Positions 48,001-56,162 of a stretch of DNA of 64,000 bases are shown here, piece after piece (position 1 is the stretch's first letter; each line of letters opens with the position of its first letter). The stretch comes from JANJTB01 sp032027125 (lineage in GTDB: Bacteria; Bacteroidota; Ignavibacteria; Kapaibacteriales; UBA2268). The stretch is from positions 4,407,003 through 4,471,002 of the forward strand of contig JAVSMQ010000001.1 of NCBI GenBank assembly GCA_032027125.1, written 5' to 3'. Under the pieces are notes generated by a model. That model had not been told where the DNA came from, searched no databases, and was given only the letters and a program-made list of their open reading frames with translations. The position numbers and the translations under genes are program-made.

Positions 48001-48370
48001 CGCCGGCTATAATAATATTCTCATTTCTTATATCAAGAGCAAAACCTCTGGTTCTTCCGCCTACTTCAAACGGACCGCGGCGCTCCCATATATTATTAGA
48101 GAGCAATCTTTCAGAAGATTTCATATAAGGTTCAATCCATCGATTCCGGGCAAACGCAAGTTCTCTGCTTCTAATATTTTTTGGCATTTCACCTGTTGCA
48201 GGGTCACGCATCCTTTCCCACAAATACTTGTCTCTTTCCTTATTAAAAACGGGACCTGATTCTGATGCCGGTTTTTTCACTTTAACAGGATTTTCAACTA
48301 ACAAACCAATAAAGAATATCAGTATTATTGAAGTAATAATAGTAAATGTGATAAAAACTTTGCTGTTCAT
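45017..48370 (-). CDS. T9SS-sorted BNR beta-propeller protein with FnIII-like domains
   Basis: An 1117-residue exported protein. An N-terminal hydrophobic signal is followed by sortilin/Vps10-like BNR repeats with Asp-box motifs (STDNGNSW, STDGGTTW, SDDGVKW, TTDGGNNW), two fibronectin-III-like domains at about 830-1020 (LQWKPAEGLGFYELEIAKD, FSFKWQQVEGADHYALQAAS), and a type A T9SS sorting domain (IKPNPVNDAAYISIYS, LFDINGRVIQ, AAGIYNVVFV, KMQVVR). It is thus secreted and probably surface-attached. It sits inside the MoxR-DUF58-BatD-BatA cluster, in the same orientation. Confidence 0.92.
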   Translation of the reverse strand: MNSKVFITFTIITSIILIFFIGLLVENPVKVKKPASESGPVFNKERDKYLWERMRDPATGEMPKNIRSRELAFARNRWIEPYMKSSERLLSNNIWERRGPFEVGGRTRGFALDIRNENIIIAGGVSSGMWKSLDGGSTWAKTSLPFQLHSVTCLAQDKRAGKEDVWYYGTGEYWGNSAAITGDGIFKSTDNGNSWNLLQSTATSKPQVWDNTFDYCWNIVTNPAAPLEIDEVVAATTYRGILRSTDGGTTWVNVIGAQDQPTFTDVAVTSKGEYYATLSSDSKTNVRGIFRSDDGVKWVNITPANFPKRYNRIVIGISPSDESQVYFVGVTPGYGKLTFNAAGDSLWHSLWKYDFKGSGDVVIGDWEDRSDNLPNPEPTRGQMNSQSGYNLVIKVKPDNPDVVFIGAVALYRSESGFKNNDWSWIGGTCPDETCDYFYRYPNHHADVHQLVFSYTNYNVLYSGSDGGIHKTLNDMAEKVEWISLNNGYFTTQFYSVAIDHGPNLSREIIGGLQDNGTLLSRKPDMQTSIWTNPLKADGFCCQIPNGGAYYYASQNSTWQPKIKIFRVVHDENGNNTVATRIDPVGGLDFIWNTPFILDPNNNDIMYLAGGRTLWRNNNLSEIPFVNSTDSTAVNWDSLSYTSINPASSDRITAVSVSKKPANIVYYGSRYGNLFKIVDADKGNPVPVNVTGNDFPNGYVSSIAFDPDNADIVIVSFSNYNILSIFMTTDGGNNWFPISGNLEERPDGGGSGPGVNWVNILKVNNKKVYFAGTNIGLFSTAFINGTATAWQMEGPESIGNMVIDMVDVRQEDGYVAVATHGTGVFDGFYKTLPDIPSSVTLASPESGTKNVLLSVLLQWKPAEGLGFYELEIAKDPNFVEIVHTVSGIAATEYNWLNVIEQGRITYYWRVRNSGPGGVSEYSEVWNFTSAIGPPNIVFPTPGTDQVMTSFSFKWQQVEGADHYALQAASGFDINSPIIDTIITGTEFFVENFLKNHRYIWRIASIEDGFQGVFGETYHFYTRHPLSVKGFQDDAISISIKPNPVNDAAYISIYSDKQITGQLILFDINGRVIQIIANQMIQTGGVSFPIQSGHLAAGIYNVVFVTDDKRFYQKMQVVR

Positions 48371-48391
48371 CTGTAACTCCGTATATTAAAA

Positions 48392-49267
48392 CTATCTTTT
48401 ATTTTCTCGTTTTTTAAAGAAATTTTGAAGCGGTGAAATATATGACTCGTCTGTTCGGATTTTAATCAAATCTACTTTATTTTTATTTAAAAGAATTGAG
48501 AGCGATTTTTGATTACCATCCCACCAGTCTTTATAATTTTCTCTGACACTTTTAGATGATGTATCCACCCACGAAAATTTTCCTGTTTCAGAATCAAATA
48601 TCCGGATAATACCAACCTGAGGAAGTTCTGCTTCAGCCTTGTCATATATCTGTACAGCAATTGTATCATGCTTTTTCGAAGCTATCCGGAGTGCAGCTTC
48701 ATAATCACTGCCTAAAAAATCAGAGATGACAAAAACTATACTTCGTTTTTTCAATACATTAGTCAGGTATCTTAATACATTACTGATGTCAGTTTTTTTG
48801 CCTTTAGGTTCAAATTCTATGAGTTCTCTTACTATTCTTAACCCGTGATATTTACCTTTTTTAGGTGGAATAAATTTTTCAATTGTATCACTAAAAAGAA
48901 TAACACCGATTTTGTCATTATTCTGAATTGCAGAAAAAGCCAGTACTGCACTGAGTTCCGTAACTAAATCTTTTTTATATTGCAACTGAGTACCAAAACT
49001 TTGCGAACCTGAAATATCTACAAGCAAAACAACAGTCAGTTCTCTTTCTTCTTCAAAGACCTTTACAAAAGGAGTAGCATATCTTGCTGTGACATTCCAG
49101 TCAATCGAGCGGATATCGTCGCCCGGATTATACTCACGTACTTCGCTGAAAGCCATACCTCTGCCTTTAAATGCACTATGGTATTCACCTGAGAACATCT
49201 GCCGCGTGATTCCACGGGTTTTAATCTCTATCTTTCTAACTTTTTTTATTAATTCCGAAGTATCCAT
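48392..49267 (-). CDS. DUF58-domain protein of the MoxR cluster
   Basis: A 291-residue soluble protein with the DUF58 core FSEVREYNPGDDIRSIDWNV and a VWA-like fold whose MIDAS reads DISGSQSFG. DUF58 proteins are partners of MoxR ATPases in assembling or activating metalloproteins or envelope complexes. It lies between the MoxR gene and the T9SS beta-propeller gene on the same strand. Confidence 0.92.
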   Translation of the reverse strand: MDTSELIKKVRKIEIKTRGITRQMFSGEYHSAFKGRGMAFSEVREYNPGDDIRSIDWNVTARYATPFVKVFEEERELTVVLLVDISGSQSFGTQLQYKKDLVTELSAVLAFSAIQNNDKIGVILFSDTIEKFIPPKKGKYHGLRIVRELIEFEPKGKKTDISNVLRYLTNVLKKRSIVFVISDFLGSDYEAALRIASKKHDTIAVQIYDKAEAELPQVGIIRIFDSETGKFSWVDTSSKSVRENYKDWWDGNQKSLSILLNKNKVDLIKIRTDESYISPLQNFFKKRENKR

Positions 49268-49397
49268 CTAAATAGCTTTTTTTACTTTAAAAATATCATC
49301 CGATTCGATTATTTTTAATAACATTGTTGATTGAATTGCTGCATAATTTATGTTTAAATTCAGATTTAACAACTTATTAAGTCAAAACAACTCACCA

Positions 49398-50384
49398 CTA
49401 AGGCACTTCAACCGAATTTAGAATTTCATTTATAATATCTTCGCTCGTAATATTCTCGGCTTCCGCTTCGTAAGTAATTCCTATCCTGTGACGCATTACA
49501 TCATGACATACAGCACGAATATCCTCGGGAATGACGTAACCTCTGCGTTTGATAAAAGCATAAGCCTTTGATGCCATAGCAAGATTGATAGAACCTCTCG
49601 GAGATGCTCCGAAGCTGATTAGTTCGGTTAGTTTTCCAAGCCCGAAATCCTGAGGGAATCTGGTTGCAAAAACTATATCAAGGATGTATTGCTCAATTTT
49701 TTCATCCATATATACATCCTTTACAACATCCCTTGCCTTTAGTATATCTTCAGGTTTAAGAACCATGTTGCATTTTGGAAATTCTTTAGCAATATTTTGT
49801 CTTAAAATGCTTTTTTCTTCATCTCTTGACGGGTAGCCTATTTTAAGTTTAAGCATGAATCTGTCCACCTGAGCTTCCGGTAGCGGATAAGTACCTTCCT
49901 GTTCTATAGGATTCTGTGTTGCAAGTACAAGAAAAGGCTCTTCAAGTAGATATGTGTAGTCCCCGATAGTTATCTGTCGCTCCTGCATTGCCTCAAGCAG
50001 AGCTGACTGAACTTTTGCGGGGGCGCGGTTAATTTCATCAGCCAAAACAAAGTTTGCAAAAACCGGTCCTTTTCTAACGGTAAATTCTTCTTTTTTCTGA
50101 TTGTAAATCATTGTACCGGTCAAATCGGCTGGCAGCAAGTCAGGTGTAAACTGGATTCTGCTGAATTTGGCATCAATTGCTGAAGCCAGTGTTTTTATTG
50201 AAAGTGTTTTTGCCAACCCGGGTACACCTTCAAGTAATACGTGTCCATTGGAAAGCAATCCAATCAAAAGCCGTTCAACCATATACTTCTGACCGACAAT
50301 AACTTTGCCGATTTCCATCATTAAAAGTTCAACAAAGGCGCTCTCGGTTTGAATCCTTTCATTGAGTTCCTTTATATCATTCAT
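49398..50384 (-). CDS. moxR: MoxR-family AAA+ ATPase
   Basis: A 328-residue AAA+ chaperone-like ATPase with Walker A GVPGLAKT, Walker B FVLADEINRAP, sensor 1 LATQNPIEQEGTYPLPEAQ and the arginine-finger region FGASPRGSINLA. It heads the cluster with DUF58, BatD-like and BatA-like genes. Normal length. Confidence 0.95.
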   Translation of the reverse strand: MNDIKELNERIQTESAFVELLMMEIGKVIVGQKYMVERLLIGLLSNGHVLLEGVPGLAKTLSIKTLASAIDAKFSRIQFTPDLLPADLTGTMIYNQKKEEFTVRKGPVFANFVLADEINRAPAKVQSALLEAMQERQITIGDYTYLLEEPFLVLATQNPIEQEGTYPLPEAQVDRFMLKLKIGYPSRDEEKSILRQNIAKEFPKCNMVLKPEDILKARDVVKDVYMDEKIEQYILDIVFATRFPQDFGLGKLTELISFGASPRGSINLAMASKAYAFIKRRGYVIPEDIRAVCHDVMRHRIGITYEAEAENITSEDIINEILNSVEVP

Positions 50385-50539
50385 AGCAATTCCTAGATGA
50401 TTATCATAAAAATATCCATAACAATATGGTTTAAACGAATTTTTATGATTTAAATTGAATATATTATGAAATATATATTTAAAGGCTGTAATTTCGTTAT
50501 TAAAGAGTCAAGTAGTCCACAGCTTTTTGAAGTAGATTA

Positions 50540-51235
50540 TTACATAGTAATCAATAATGGAGTTACAGGACTTTCACTGACTCCGTCAAGATAAAGAGGC
50601 ATTCCGGAGAAGAAATAATATCCTTCAGGCACTTGATTCAATTTCAGCAGTTCAAAGATGACCGCTTTTTTAAATATTATGTCATGTATAGGTCGTTCAA
50701 ATTTACCGGGCTGATAATCAGTAGATTTCCAAGTAGTACCGAAAAGATGAAATTCAGGTAATTCACATAAAAATTCAGCAGCTTCCCGGCTCAGTATCAA
50801 TATGTAATTTTCAGCATGATAGCCGTCCTCATTTACAGGATAGTCTTCCGTTGTTATCAATACTTTTTGAGGTTTGTGTTTGCCTACGGAAAGTAGTTCA
50901 ATCTTTTGGGATAATTCTTTTCTTGAAATTTCATGTAAAAACAGATTATCCCCAATATTTTTATATTCAGGTCTGAATTTAATTACAAGACACTCCCCTA
51001 CAAAATATTCAGGATGATTTTCGATAATTTTATCAAGCGTACTACCTTCATTTTGTGTATGTCTTGCAGATTCGGCATGTGTCAATGAGTGCGGCTTCAG
51101 GATATGCTCATCATAATTTACCGGAGGCAGACTTCCTTCGATTTTACGGTAAATCGGACTTTTTTGGTATGAACTGCCTTCATTCCAAAATCCTTTTCCA
51201 CCAGACTTTATTTTATTTCCGACTATGTAAATCAT
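50540..51235 (-). CDS. Cyclase-family protein (kynurenine formamidase-like)
   Basis: A 231-residue protein of the cyclase/formamidase fold. The metal motif HxGTHxDxPxH appears here as HSLTHAESARH: all three His are kept but the Gly, Asp and Pro are changed. Supporting segments are DKIIENHPEYFVGECLVIKF, RPIHDIIFKKAVIFELLKL, VPEGYYFFSGMPLYLDG and SPVTPLLI. Activity is uncertain given the altered motif. It stands alone at the edge of the accessory region. Confidence 0.72.
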   Translation of the reverse strand: MIYIVGNKIKSGGKGFWNEGSSYQKSPIYRKIEGSLPPVNYDEHILKPHSLTHAESARHTQNEGSTLDKIIENHPEYFVGECLVIKFRPEYKNIGDNLFLHEISRKELSQKIELLSVGKHKPQKVLITTEDYPVNEDGYHAENYILILSREAAEFLCELPEFHLFGTTWKSTDYQPGKFERPIHDIIFKKAVIFELLKLNQVPEGYYFFSGMPLYLDGVSESPVTPLLITM

Positions 51236-51350
51236 ATTAAAAATATTCCATATTATTGATAATAAATAATGAGAAAGAAGATGAAAGGGAACCTTTTTAA
51301 TTTACTATATTTTAAATCCATTGTAACTTTGATGATATCAATGTACATTA

Positions 51351-51740
51351 TTATTTAATCCAAATAGTATTGATGTCATAATTTGAAAAAATTTTGTCCT
51401 TTGTAATTACAGGTAGTTTTTCTACTAAACTTTGAGCTATTATCATTCTATCGAAAGGGTCACGATGATGATAATCTAATTTTATTAACTTTTGGATATG
51501 TTCAAAACTAATTGGCAACAATTCAAATTTATTTCTGCTCATAAGAGTTATAATATTATCAAGACCACCGATTAAATCTAATTTACCTAATGAAAAATTG
51601 ATGGCAATTTCCCAGATTGAAGCAACACTTATAAAGCATTTATTATTTATGTTTTTTATCAATTTAATTGAATAAACCGGAAGCTTAGAATCACCTTCTA
51701 TAAACCAAAGTAAGGTATGAGTATCCAATAATATATTCAT
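51351..51740 (-). CDS. vapC: VapC-type PIN-domain toxin
   Basis: A 129-residue PIN RNase with the acidic residues Asp6 (LLDTHTLLWF), Glu44 (SIWEIAI) and Asp94/Asp97 (HHRDPFDRMIIAQ). Its start overlaps the last base of the antitoxin stop (TAATG), implying translational coupling. It would cleave RNA, often tRNA, when freed. Confidence 0.92.
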   Translation of the reverse strand: MNILLDTHTLLWFIEGDSKLPVYSIKLIKNINNKCFISVASIWEIAINFSLGKLDLIGGLDNIITLMSRNKFELLPISFEHIQKLIKLDYHHRDPFDRMIIAQSLVEKLPVITKDKIFSNYDINTIWIK

Positions 51741-51943
51741 TACATATATTCTTTAAAGTCATCAAGCGGTTCTTCAAAATCTTCATGCATAACTATCATT
51801 CCTTTTGCACAGCCGAATTCTCTTTCCTGAACACCATTATCAGATTGCTGTTTGGATTTCAAAAAATCAATAAAATTATCAACTTCAACAATCATTGAAG
51901 GAGGTAGTGAATTAATTTTCGAATATAGCATCAAATTTGTCAT
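51740..51943 (-). CDS. vapB: DUF2281-type antitoxin (VapB-like)
   Basis: A 67-residue protein upstream of the PIN toxin. The N-terminus (SKINSLPPSMIVEVDNFIDF) matches DUF2281 antitoxins; the C-terminus (HEDFEEPLDDFKEYM) is the acidic toxin-binding tail. One-base stop/start overlap with vapC. Confidence 0.85.
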   Translation of the reverse strand: MTNLMLYSKINSLPPSMIVEVDNFIDFLKSKQQSDNGVQEREFGCAKGMIVMHEDFEEPLDDFKEYM

Positions 51944-52146
51944 TATTTATATTAGTATAATGTCTAAATAAAAAATCTACTTCTTAAACATTTAAAACGC
52001 TGTCAGGTATTGAATATTTTATTTTCAAATGTTTTACACTTATAATAGAATTCCGGATATAATTCCATCAAATATCTTTCAAGTAAATCAAAAACCTAAG
52101 AGTGATACACTTAAGTTCATCAATGACTGAAAATATTATCTCATGC

Positions 52147-53032
52147 TTAATGTTGATTTACAGCTTTTATTTTGCATCCGATGATTTGTCCGACTTTTTT
52201 CAATGTAGAAGGACTCATAATATCACCGGAGATTTCAAATTCAAATACCTCGCCATTGTACAAACCGAATTTGTTTATTTTTACCTGACCGATAACATAG
52301 TATGGTCTTTCATCAATCTTGAAATTTAAAAAGGAATATCCGTTAAACTGTTCTAAATAAACAATTTGCCCCGCTAAAGTACTTGATACTCTCAAATCTG
52401 AAAAAAGTTGAAGATGATAAGGGTTAACATCTGAAATATCAATTTTAACAAGTCCGAAATCATAAAAGGCTTTTCCTAAATATACCTGATTGATTTCCTT
52501 AAACTCGCTGCCGTCATCAAAAGAAAAGTGAAAATAGACAATCGGATTCATCAGATAATCCTCATCACCGACAATATCCGGCAATCTTATAACAGTAAAC
52601 AATGCTGAATCTACAGTTACAATTTTGGAGCCGGACACATTTTTAAGTACACCAGAAAATGTACCTTTAATATTGCTGCCAACATTCCAGTATTCTGAAA
52701 TTTCGACAAAACCGCTGACAGAGCGAAATTCTTCATTGTTAATTTTTAAAATTACTGAGTTGAGTACATTAAAATCATATTTACCGGGTTTATTGCCTCT
52801 AAATACGATAATGACATTATCGGGACCGTCTTTTGTTGAATCTGTAGCTGCAATTTTAATTCTTGTTAAAATGTTAGCAGGACTATAGGTTCCTTCTCCG
52901 AATTCATATTTAAATTCACCTAAATTTGTACTGACAACCGCAATTTTAGCCTTTGGCTGATTTGTACTTGGATTTGTTGAATCATCTCCACCGCAAGATG
53001 AAATAAACAACCATAACAGGCTTATTACTCCT
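52147..53032 (-). CDS. Hypothetical lipoprotein, 5' end lost in an assembly gap
   Basis: An exported lipoprotein of at least 290 residues. The frame continues upstream of the visible TTG (53010) into the gap: the codons before it give GVISLLWLFISSCGG, a signal-peptide core ending in lipobox SSC. The true start therefore lies within 53033-53135. The rest is beta-rich (FVEISEYWNVGSNIKGTFSG and others), without a family I recognise. Its mature part would face the periplasm or outside. Confidence 0.7.
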
Positions 53033-53135
53033 NNNNNNNNNNNNNNNNNNNNNNNNNNNNNNNNNNNNNNNNNNNNNNNNNNNNNNNNNNNNNNNNNNNN
53101 NNNNNNNNNNNNNNNNNNNNNNNNNNNNNNNNNNN
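53033..53135. other. Assembly gap (103 undetermined bases)
   Basis: A continuous run of N. It hides the 5' end of the lipoprotein and the upstream region of pruA. The joined contigs may not be truly adjacent. Confidence 0.98.
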
Positions 53136-53141
53136 GAATAA

Positions 53142-54686
53142 ATGAAATTATTTGAAAATGCAGTCCCTTTAAGCTTTCAGAATGAAGAGGACATTAAAAA
53201 ACAAAATGAAGCTCTGGCGTTTGTCAGACAACAACTTGGTAAAGAATATCCAAATATAATTGGCGGAAGGGAAATTTTTACCGATAAAAAAACTGTATCA
53301 TACAATCCTGCTCATAAATCCGAAGTTGTCGGAACTTTCCAGAAAGGTGTTCTTGTACATGCAGAAGATGCTATTCAGGCTGCTCAAAAAGCTTTTAATA
53401 CATGGAAATATACACCTGCCGAACAGCGTGCATCCTACCTTTTCAAAGCAGCAGAGATTATGCGTCAGCGCCGTATGGAAATTAATGCATGGATGATTAC
53501 CGAAGCCGGTAAAAACTTTGCAGAAGCCGATGCCGATACATGCGAAGCTATTGATTTTATGGAATTTTATGCCCATGAAGCTATCAGATATGGTCAACTG
53601 CAGCCTCTTACACCCTACCCGGGCGAAAAGAATGAATATTTCTATATTCCGCTCGGTGTAGGTGTTTGTATCCCGCCATGGAATTTTCCTTTTGCAATCA
53701 TGGCAGGTATAAGTGCAGCAGGTTTCGTATCAGGTAATACTGTAGTGCTTAAGCCTTCATCCGAAACGCCTATGATGGCATATCTTTTTGCTGATATTAT
53801 GCGTCAGACCGGCCTTCCCGACGGTGTTCTGAACTATTTCGTTGCAAGCGGTGCTGAAGCGGGTGACCATTTGGTTGACCATCCGTTAACACGCTTTATT
53901 TCATTCACAGGTTCAATGGAAGTAGGTCTCAGAATTATTGACCGTGCTGCAAAGATTAATCAGGGACAAATCTGGATTAAACGCGTTGTAGCAGAAATGG
54001 GCGGCAAAGATGCAATACTTGTTGATTCGGAAGCTGATGTTGATTCGGCAGTTATGGGTACTGTTGCTTCGGCATTCGGTTTTCAGGGGCAGAAATGTTC
54101 CGCCTGCTCAAGAGTAATTGTTGATGCTAAAATCTATGATGAATTTGTTGAGAAAGTTCAGAAAGAAGTTGAGAAAATTAAAATAGGCGAGCCGGCAGAA
54201 AATTACCGCTCGGGACCGGTCATAAGTGCAAAAGCCGAGAAAACCATTCTTGAATATATCGAAATCGGTAAACAGGAAGGCAGACTCATTAACGGCGGCT
54301 CGAAAGTTGCCGATTTGGACGGTTATTTCATTCAGCCGACTGTTTTTGCTGACCTTGATGAAAATTCAAGAATCGCTCAGGAAGAAATTTTCGGTCCTGT
54401 ACTGGGAATAATCAAAGCCCGTGATTACGACCATGCTTTGGATATAGCAAACGGTACCATTTATGGACTGACAGGTGCTGTATATACCAAAAATGAAGCA
54501 AAAATTGAACGTGCAAAACGTGAATTCCATTGCGGCAATCTCTATATTAACCGCAAATGTACCGGAGCGCTCGTTGATGTTCACCCGTTCGGCGGTTTCA
54601 ATATGAGCGGTACTGACTCCAAAGCAGGCAGCCGCGATTATCTGATGCTGTTTCTGCAGGGTAAATCAATAGCTACAAAATTGTAA
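53142..54686 (+). CDS. pruA: L-glutamate gamma-semialdehyde (P5C) dehydrogenase
   Basis: A 514-residue aldehyde dehydrogenase of the RocA/PruA type that oxidises glutamate semialdehyde to glutamate in proline breakdown. Motifs: PPWNFPFAIMAG, the catalytic Glu in VAEMGGKDA, the catalytic Cys in GQKCSACSR, and EEIFGPVLGI. The stand-alone enzyme lacks the PutA proline dehydrogenase half. The promoter region lies in the gap directly before it. Confidence 0.95.
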   Translation: MKLFENAVPLSFQNEEDIKKQNEALAFVRQQLGKEYPNIIGGREIFTDKKTVSYNPAHKSEVVGTFQKGVLVHAEDAIQAAQKAFNTWKYTPAEQRASYLFKAAEIMRQRRMEINAWMITEAGKNFAEADADTCEAIDFMEFYAHEAIRYGQLQPLTPYPGEKNEYFYIPLGVGVCIPPWNFPFAIMAGISAAGFVSGNTVVLKPSSETPMMAYLFADIMRQTGLPDGVLNYFVASGAEAGDHLVDHPLTRFISFTGSMEVGLRIIDRAAKINQGQIWIKRVVAEMGGKDAILVDSEADVDSAVMGTVASAFGFQGQKCSACSRVIVDAKIYDEFVEKVQKEVEKIKIGEPAENYRSGPVISAKAEKTILEYIEIGKQEGRLINGGSKVADLDGYFIQPTVFADLDENSRIAQEEIFGPVLGIIKARDYDHALDIANGTIYGLTGAVYTKNEAKIERAKREFHCGNLYINRKCTGALVDVHPFGGFNMSGTDSKAGSRDYLMLFLQGKSIATKL

Positions 54687-54722
54687 AATTATGGTTCTAA
54701 ATTTAACTCCCTGCCTAATCGT

Positions 54723-54806
54723 AGGTGGGGAGTTATATGCATACGAGTACGGCGACTGGGCAGGAAATGCAGCCCAGAGAGGGTCACAGGTAGTAAAGCG
54801 TCCTGT
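54723..54806 (-). pseudogene. RHS core remnant (fragment C, core end)
   Basis: Read on the minus strand, this encodes TGRFTTCDPLWAAFP followed by AQSPYSYAYNSP. It matches the end of the RHS core, normally GRFxxxDPLxxxxPxxSPYxYxxNNP. It lies just past the toxin of the RelBE-type pair, with no complete RHS gene attached. After YNSP the frame drifts into unrelated sequence. The local hairpins (54705-54734 and 54756-54777) are probably by-products of this decayed coding sequence. Confidence 0.72.
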
Positions 54807-54843
54807 TTTGTTAATAAATAATTTCAGATAATTTCTGTGATTA

Positions 54844-55140
54844 TCAATAAACTTCATCATGTGTACCTATAGTTTCAAGGTAAATTACATTTTCAGTTGA
54901 AGATTCTAATTGAAAATTGTATAAAATTTTGAAAATAATCCTATATTCATAGTTTAGACTGCAAGCATAAGAATTTCGTAAATTTCCTTTCAGTTTGTGT
55001 GTTTTAAGTGTTGGAGAAAATGGATATTCTTTTAAAGTTATAAGTACATTGCTTAATAACGGTATAAATTCAGGATTACGTTTTAATAATTTTCCTGCCT
55101 TCTTTGTAAAAACATCTGATTTTATGAGTTCATACTTCAT
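54844..55140 (-). CDS. RelE/ParE-family toxin
   Basis: A 98-residue toxin of the RelE/ParE superfamily: LIKSDVFTKKAGKLLKRNPE, LKTHKLKGNLRNSYACSLNYEYRIIFKI and YLETIGTHDEVY are the usual landmarks. It probably cuts mRNA on the ribosome. It overlaps the antitoxin gene by 11 bp. The module sits within the RHS debris, between core fragments B and C. Confidence 0.88.
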   Translation of the reverse strand: MKYELIKSDVFTKKAGKLLKRNPEFIPLLSNVLITLKEYPFSPTLKTHKLKGNLRNSYACSLNYEYRIIFKILYNFQLESSTENVIYLETIGTHDEVY

Positions 55141-55339
55141 TTAAAATATCATTTAGGATGCTATCTACCGATTGTATTTTTAAACTTCCTTTTGCAAGTT
55201 CGGCATCTGCCATAAGTATTTCCTGAGCCAGTATTTCACGTTTTTGGTCAATCAGTCGCAAATGTAAAAGCCGCGAAATTTCAATTTGCTCGTCGAGCGG
55301 TAAAATATCAACAGCATCAAGAATTTCAGCAAAACTCAT
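55130..55339 (-). CDS. Antitoxin of the RelE/ParE-type pair
   Basis: A 69-residue protein. ATG 55339 is chosen because a GGAGG lies just before it; the longer TTG frame from 55351 would include that site. It begins MSFAEILDAVDILPLDEQIE, and the helical acidic C-terminus (KIQSVDSILNDILNEV) is the likely toxin-binding part. Confidence 0.8.
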   Translation of the reverse strand: MSFAEILDAVDILPLDEQIEISRLLHLRLIDQKREILAQEILMADAELAKGSLKIQSVDSILNDILNEV

Positions 55340-55442
55340 AACATCCTCCAAATAAAATATTTATTCTAAAAACGAAACTTCCAAATCTTTATTATAATCA
55401 ATCAAATGTGATTTAACATAGAACATTAACGTATCCAAATAT

Positions 55443-55679
55443 TCTGCCGTCAAATCCCTCGCGGTTTACTCCGCCGTCTGATGTCCAGAGCTCTCCAAAT
55501 TGACAATTGATAATGGACAATTGACAATTATGGGTCGGCCTATGTTCTTGTTCTATTTGACTAATCATTTTCAATTTTCAATTGTTATTTTTCAATTTGA
55601 AATCCGAGCCTATATTATCCGAAATACTTACTTCCGTACTTCCGTCATAATTGTCACGGTTGAACGGATAAGTCTTCAT
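55443..55679 (-). pseudogene. RHS core remnant (fragment B), interrupted
   Basis: On the minus strand an ATG at 55679 starts MKTYPFNRDNYDG, STEVSISDNIGS. The frame is then broken by an AT-rich insert and resumes at GELWTSDGGVNREGFDGR. Compared with fragment A, the insert replaces the stretch that should encode VRLVVHS...DYKPFGDI. The expected next core segment is missing: after GFDGR the sequence leads into the toxin-antitoxin module. Two shared stretches with fragment A are about 93% identical. Confidence 0.78.
55491..55603. repeat. AT-rich CAATTG repeat inserted in RHS fragment B
   Basis: A 113-base segment rich in TGACAATTG, GACAATTG and TTTTCAATT. It replaces 65 bases present in RHS fragment A (56892-56956). 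Junctions: shared CCAGAG ends at 55490 and shared CCGAGCC starts at 55604. It resembles intergenic CAATTG repeats of other Bacteroidota genomes. Confidence 0.7.
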
Positions 55680-55699
55680 AGAACATATTCTTTTCAATA

Positions 55700-56146
55700 T
55701 TAATCGTAATATAGGCTATCAATTATATCCTTATTTGTTTCAGTGATTTCTGATAATATCCACTTATTATCTACATAATAGAAGTAAGCAATAATACCTT
55801 TATCTGAGCCTTCAAATAAAAAACTGATTTCTTGAGTTAAAACATCATAATATGTTTCATTTTTATGTTTGAAATACATACTAACAAAGGTTAATTTTTT
55901 GTTTTTATATGGGTTCAACTTTTTTTCGCTAAATTCAAGTCGGAAATAATAACCAAGACGAATATTTTTTGAAATGTTTGGATCATAAAATTCGCTATGA
56001 GTTAAAATACTATCCGCATTTTCATAATTTATTACAACTTCATTAACAAATCTAATTTTACTACCGTTTCCATCGGCAATATGTCCGTAGTAATAAGAAC
56101 AACTGTTTAAGGTAACAAGTATAACAATAATATTGATTGCTTTCAT
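55700..56146 (-). CDS. Small lipoprotein, possible immunity protein
   Basis: A 148-residue lipoprotein with lipobox LNSC at about residues 14-17 (MKAINIIVILVTLNSCSYYY). It is Tyr/Lys-rich, with IAYFYYVDNKWILSEI near the end. It follows by 16 bp the stop of the start-less toxin-like tail at 56163-56396. In RHS systems an immunity gene follows the C-terminal toxin at this spacing. No family recognised; the role is inferred from position. Confidence 0.6.
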   Translation of the reverse strand: MKAINIIVILVTLNSCSYYYGHIADGNGSKIRFVNEVVINYENADSILTHSEFYDPNISKNIRLGYYFRLEFSEKKLNPYKNKKLTFVSMYFKHKNETYYDVLTQEISFLFEGSDKGIIAYFYYVDNKWILSEITETNKDIIDSLYYD

Positions 56147-56162
56147 ATTTTATCTCCTAAGT

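Noticed and set aside
54705..54800. Two good hairpins after pruA that looked like a structured RNA
   Set aside because: The same stretch translates on the minus strand as an RHS core end (GRFTTCDPL...SPYSYAYNSP), which explains it better, and there is no T-tract.
55500..55703. Plus-strand 67-residue frame over the CAATTG repeat
   Set aside because: It runs through the repeat and antisense to RHS fragment B; no family likeness.
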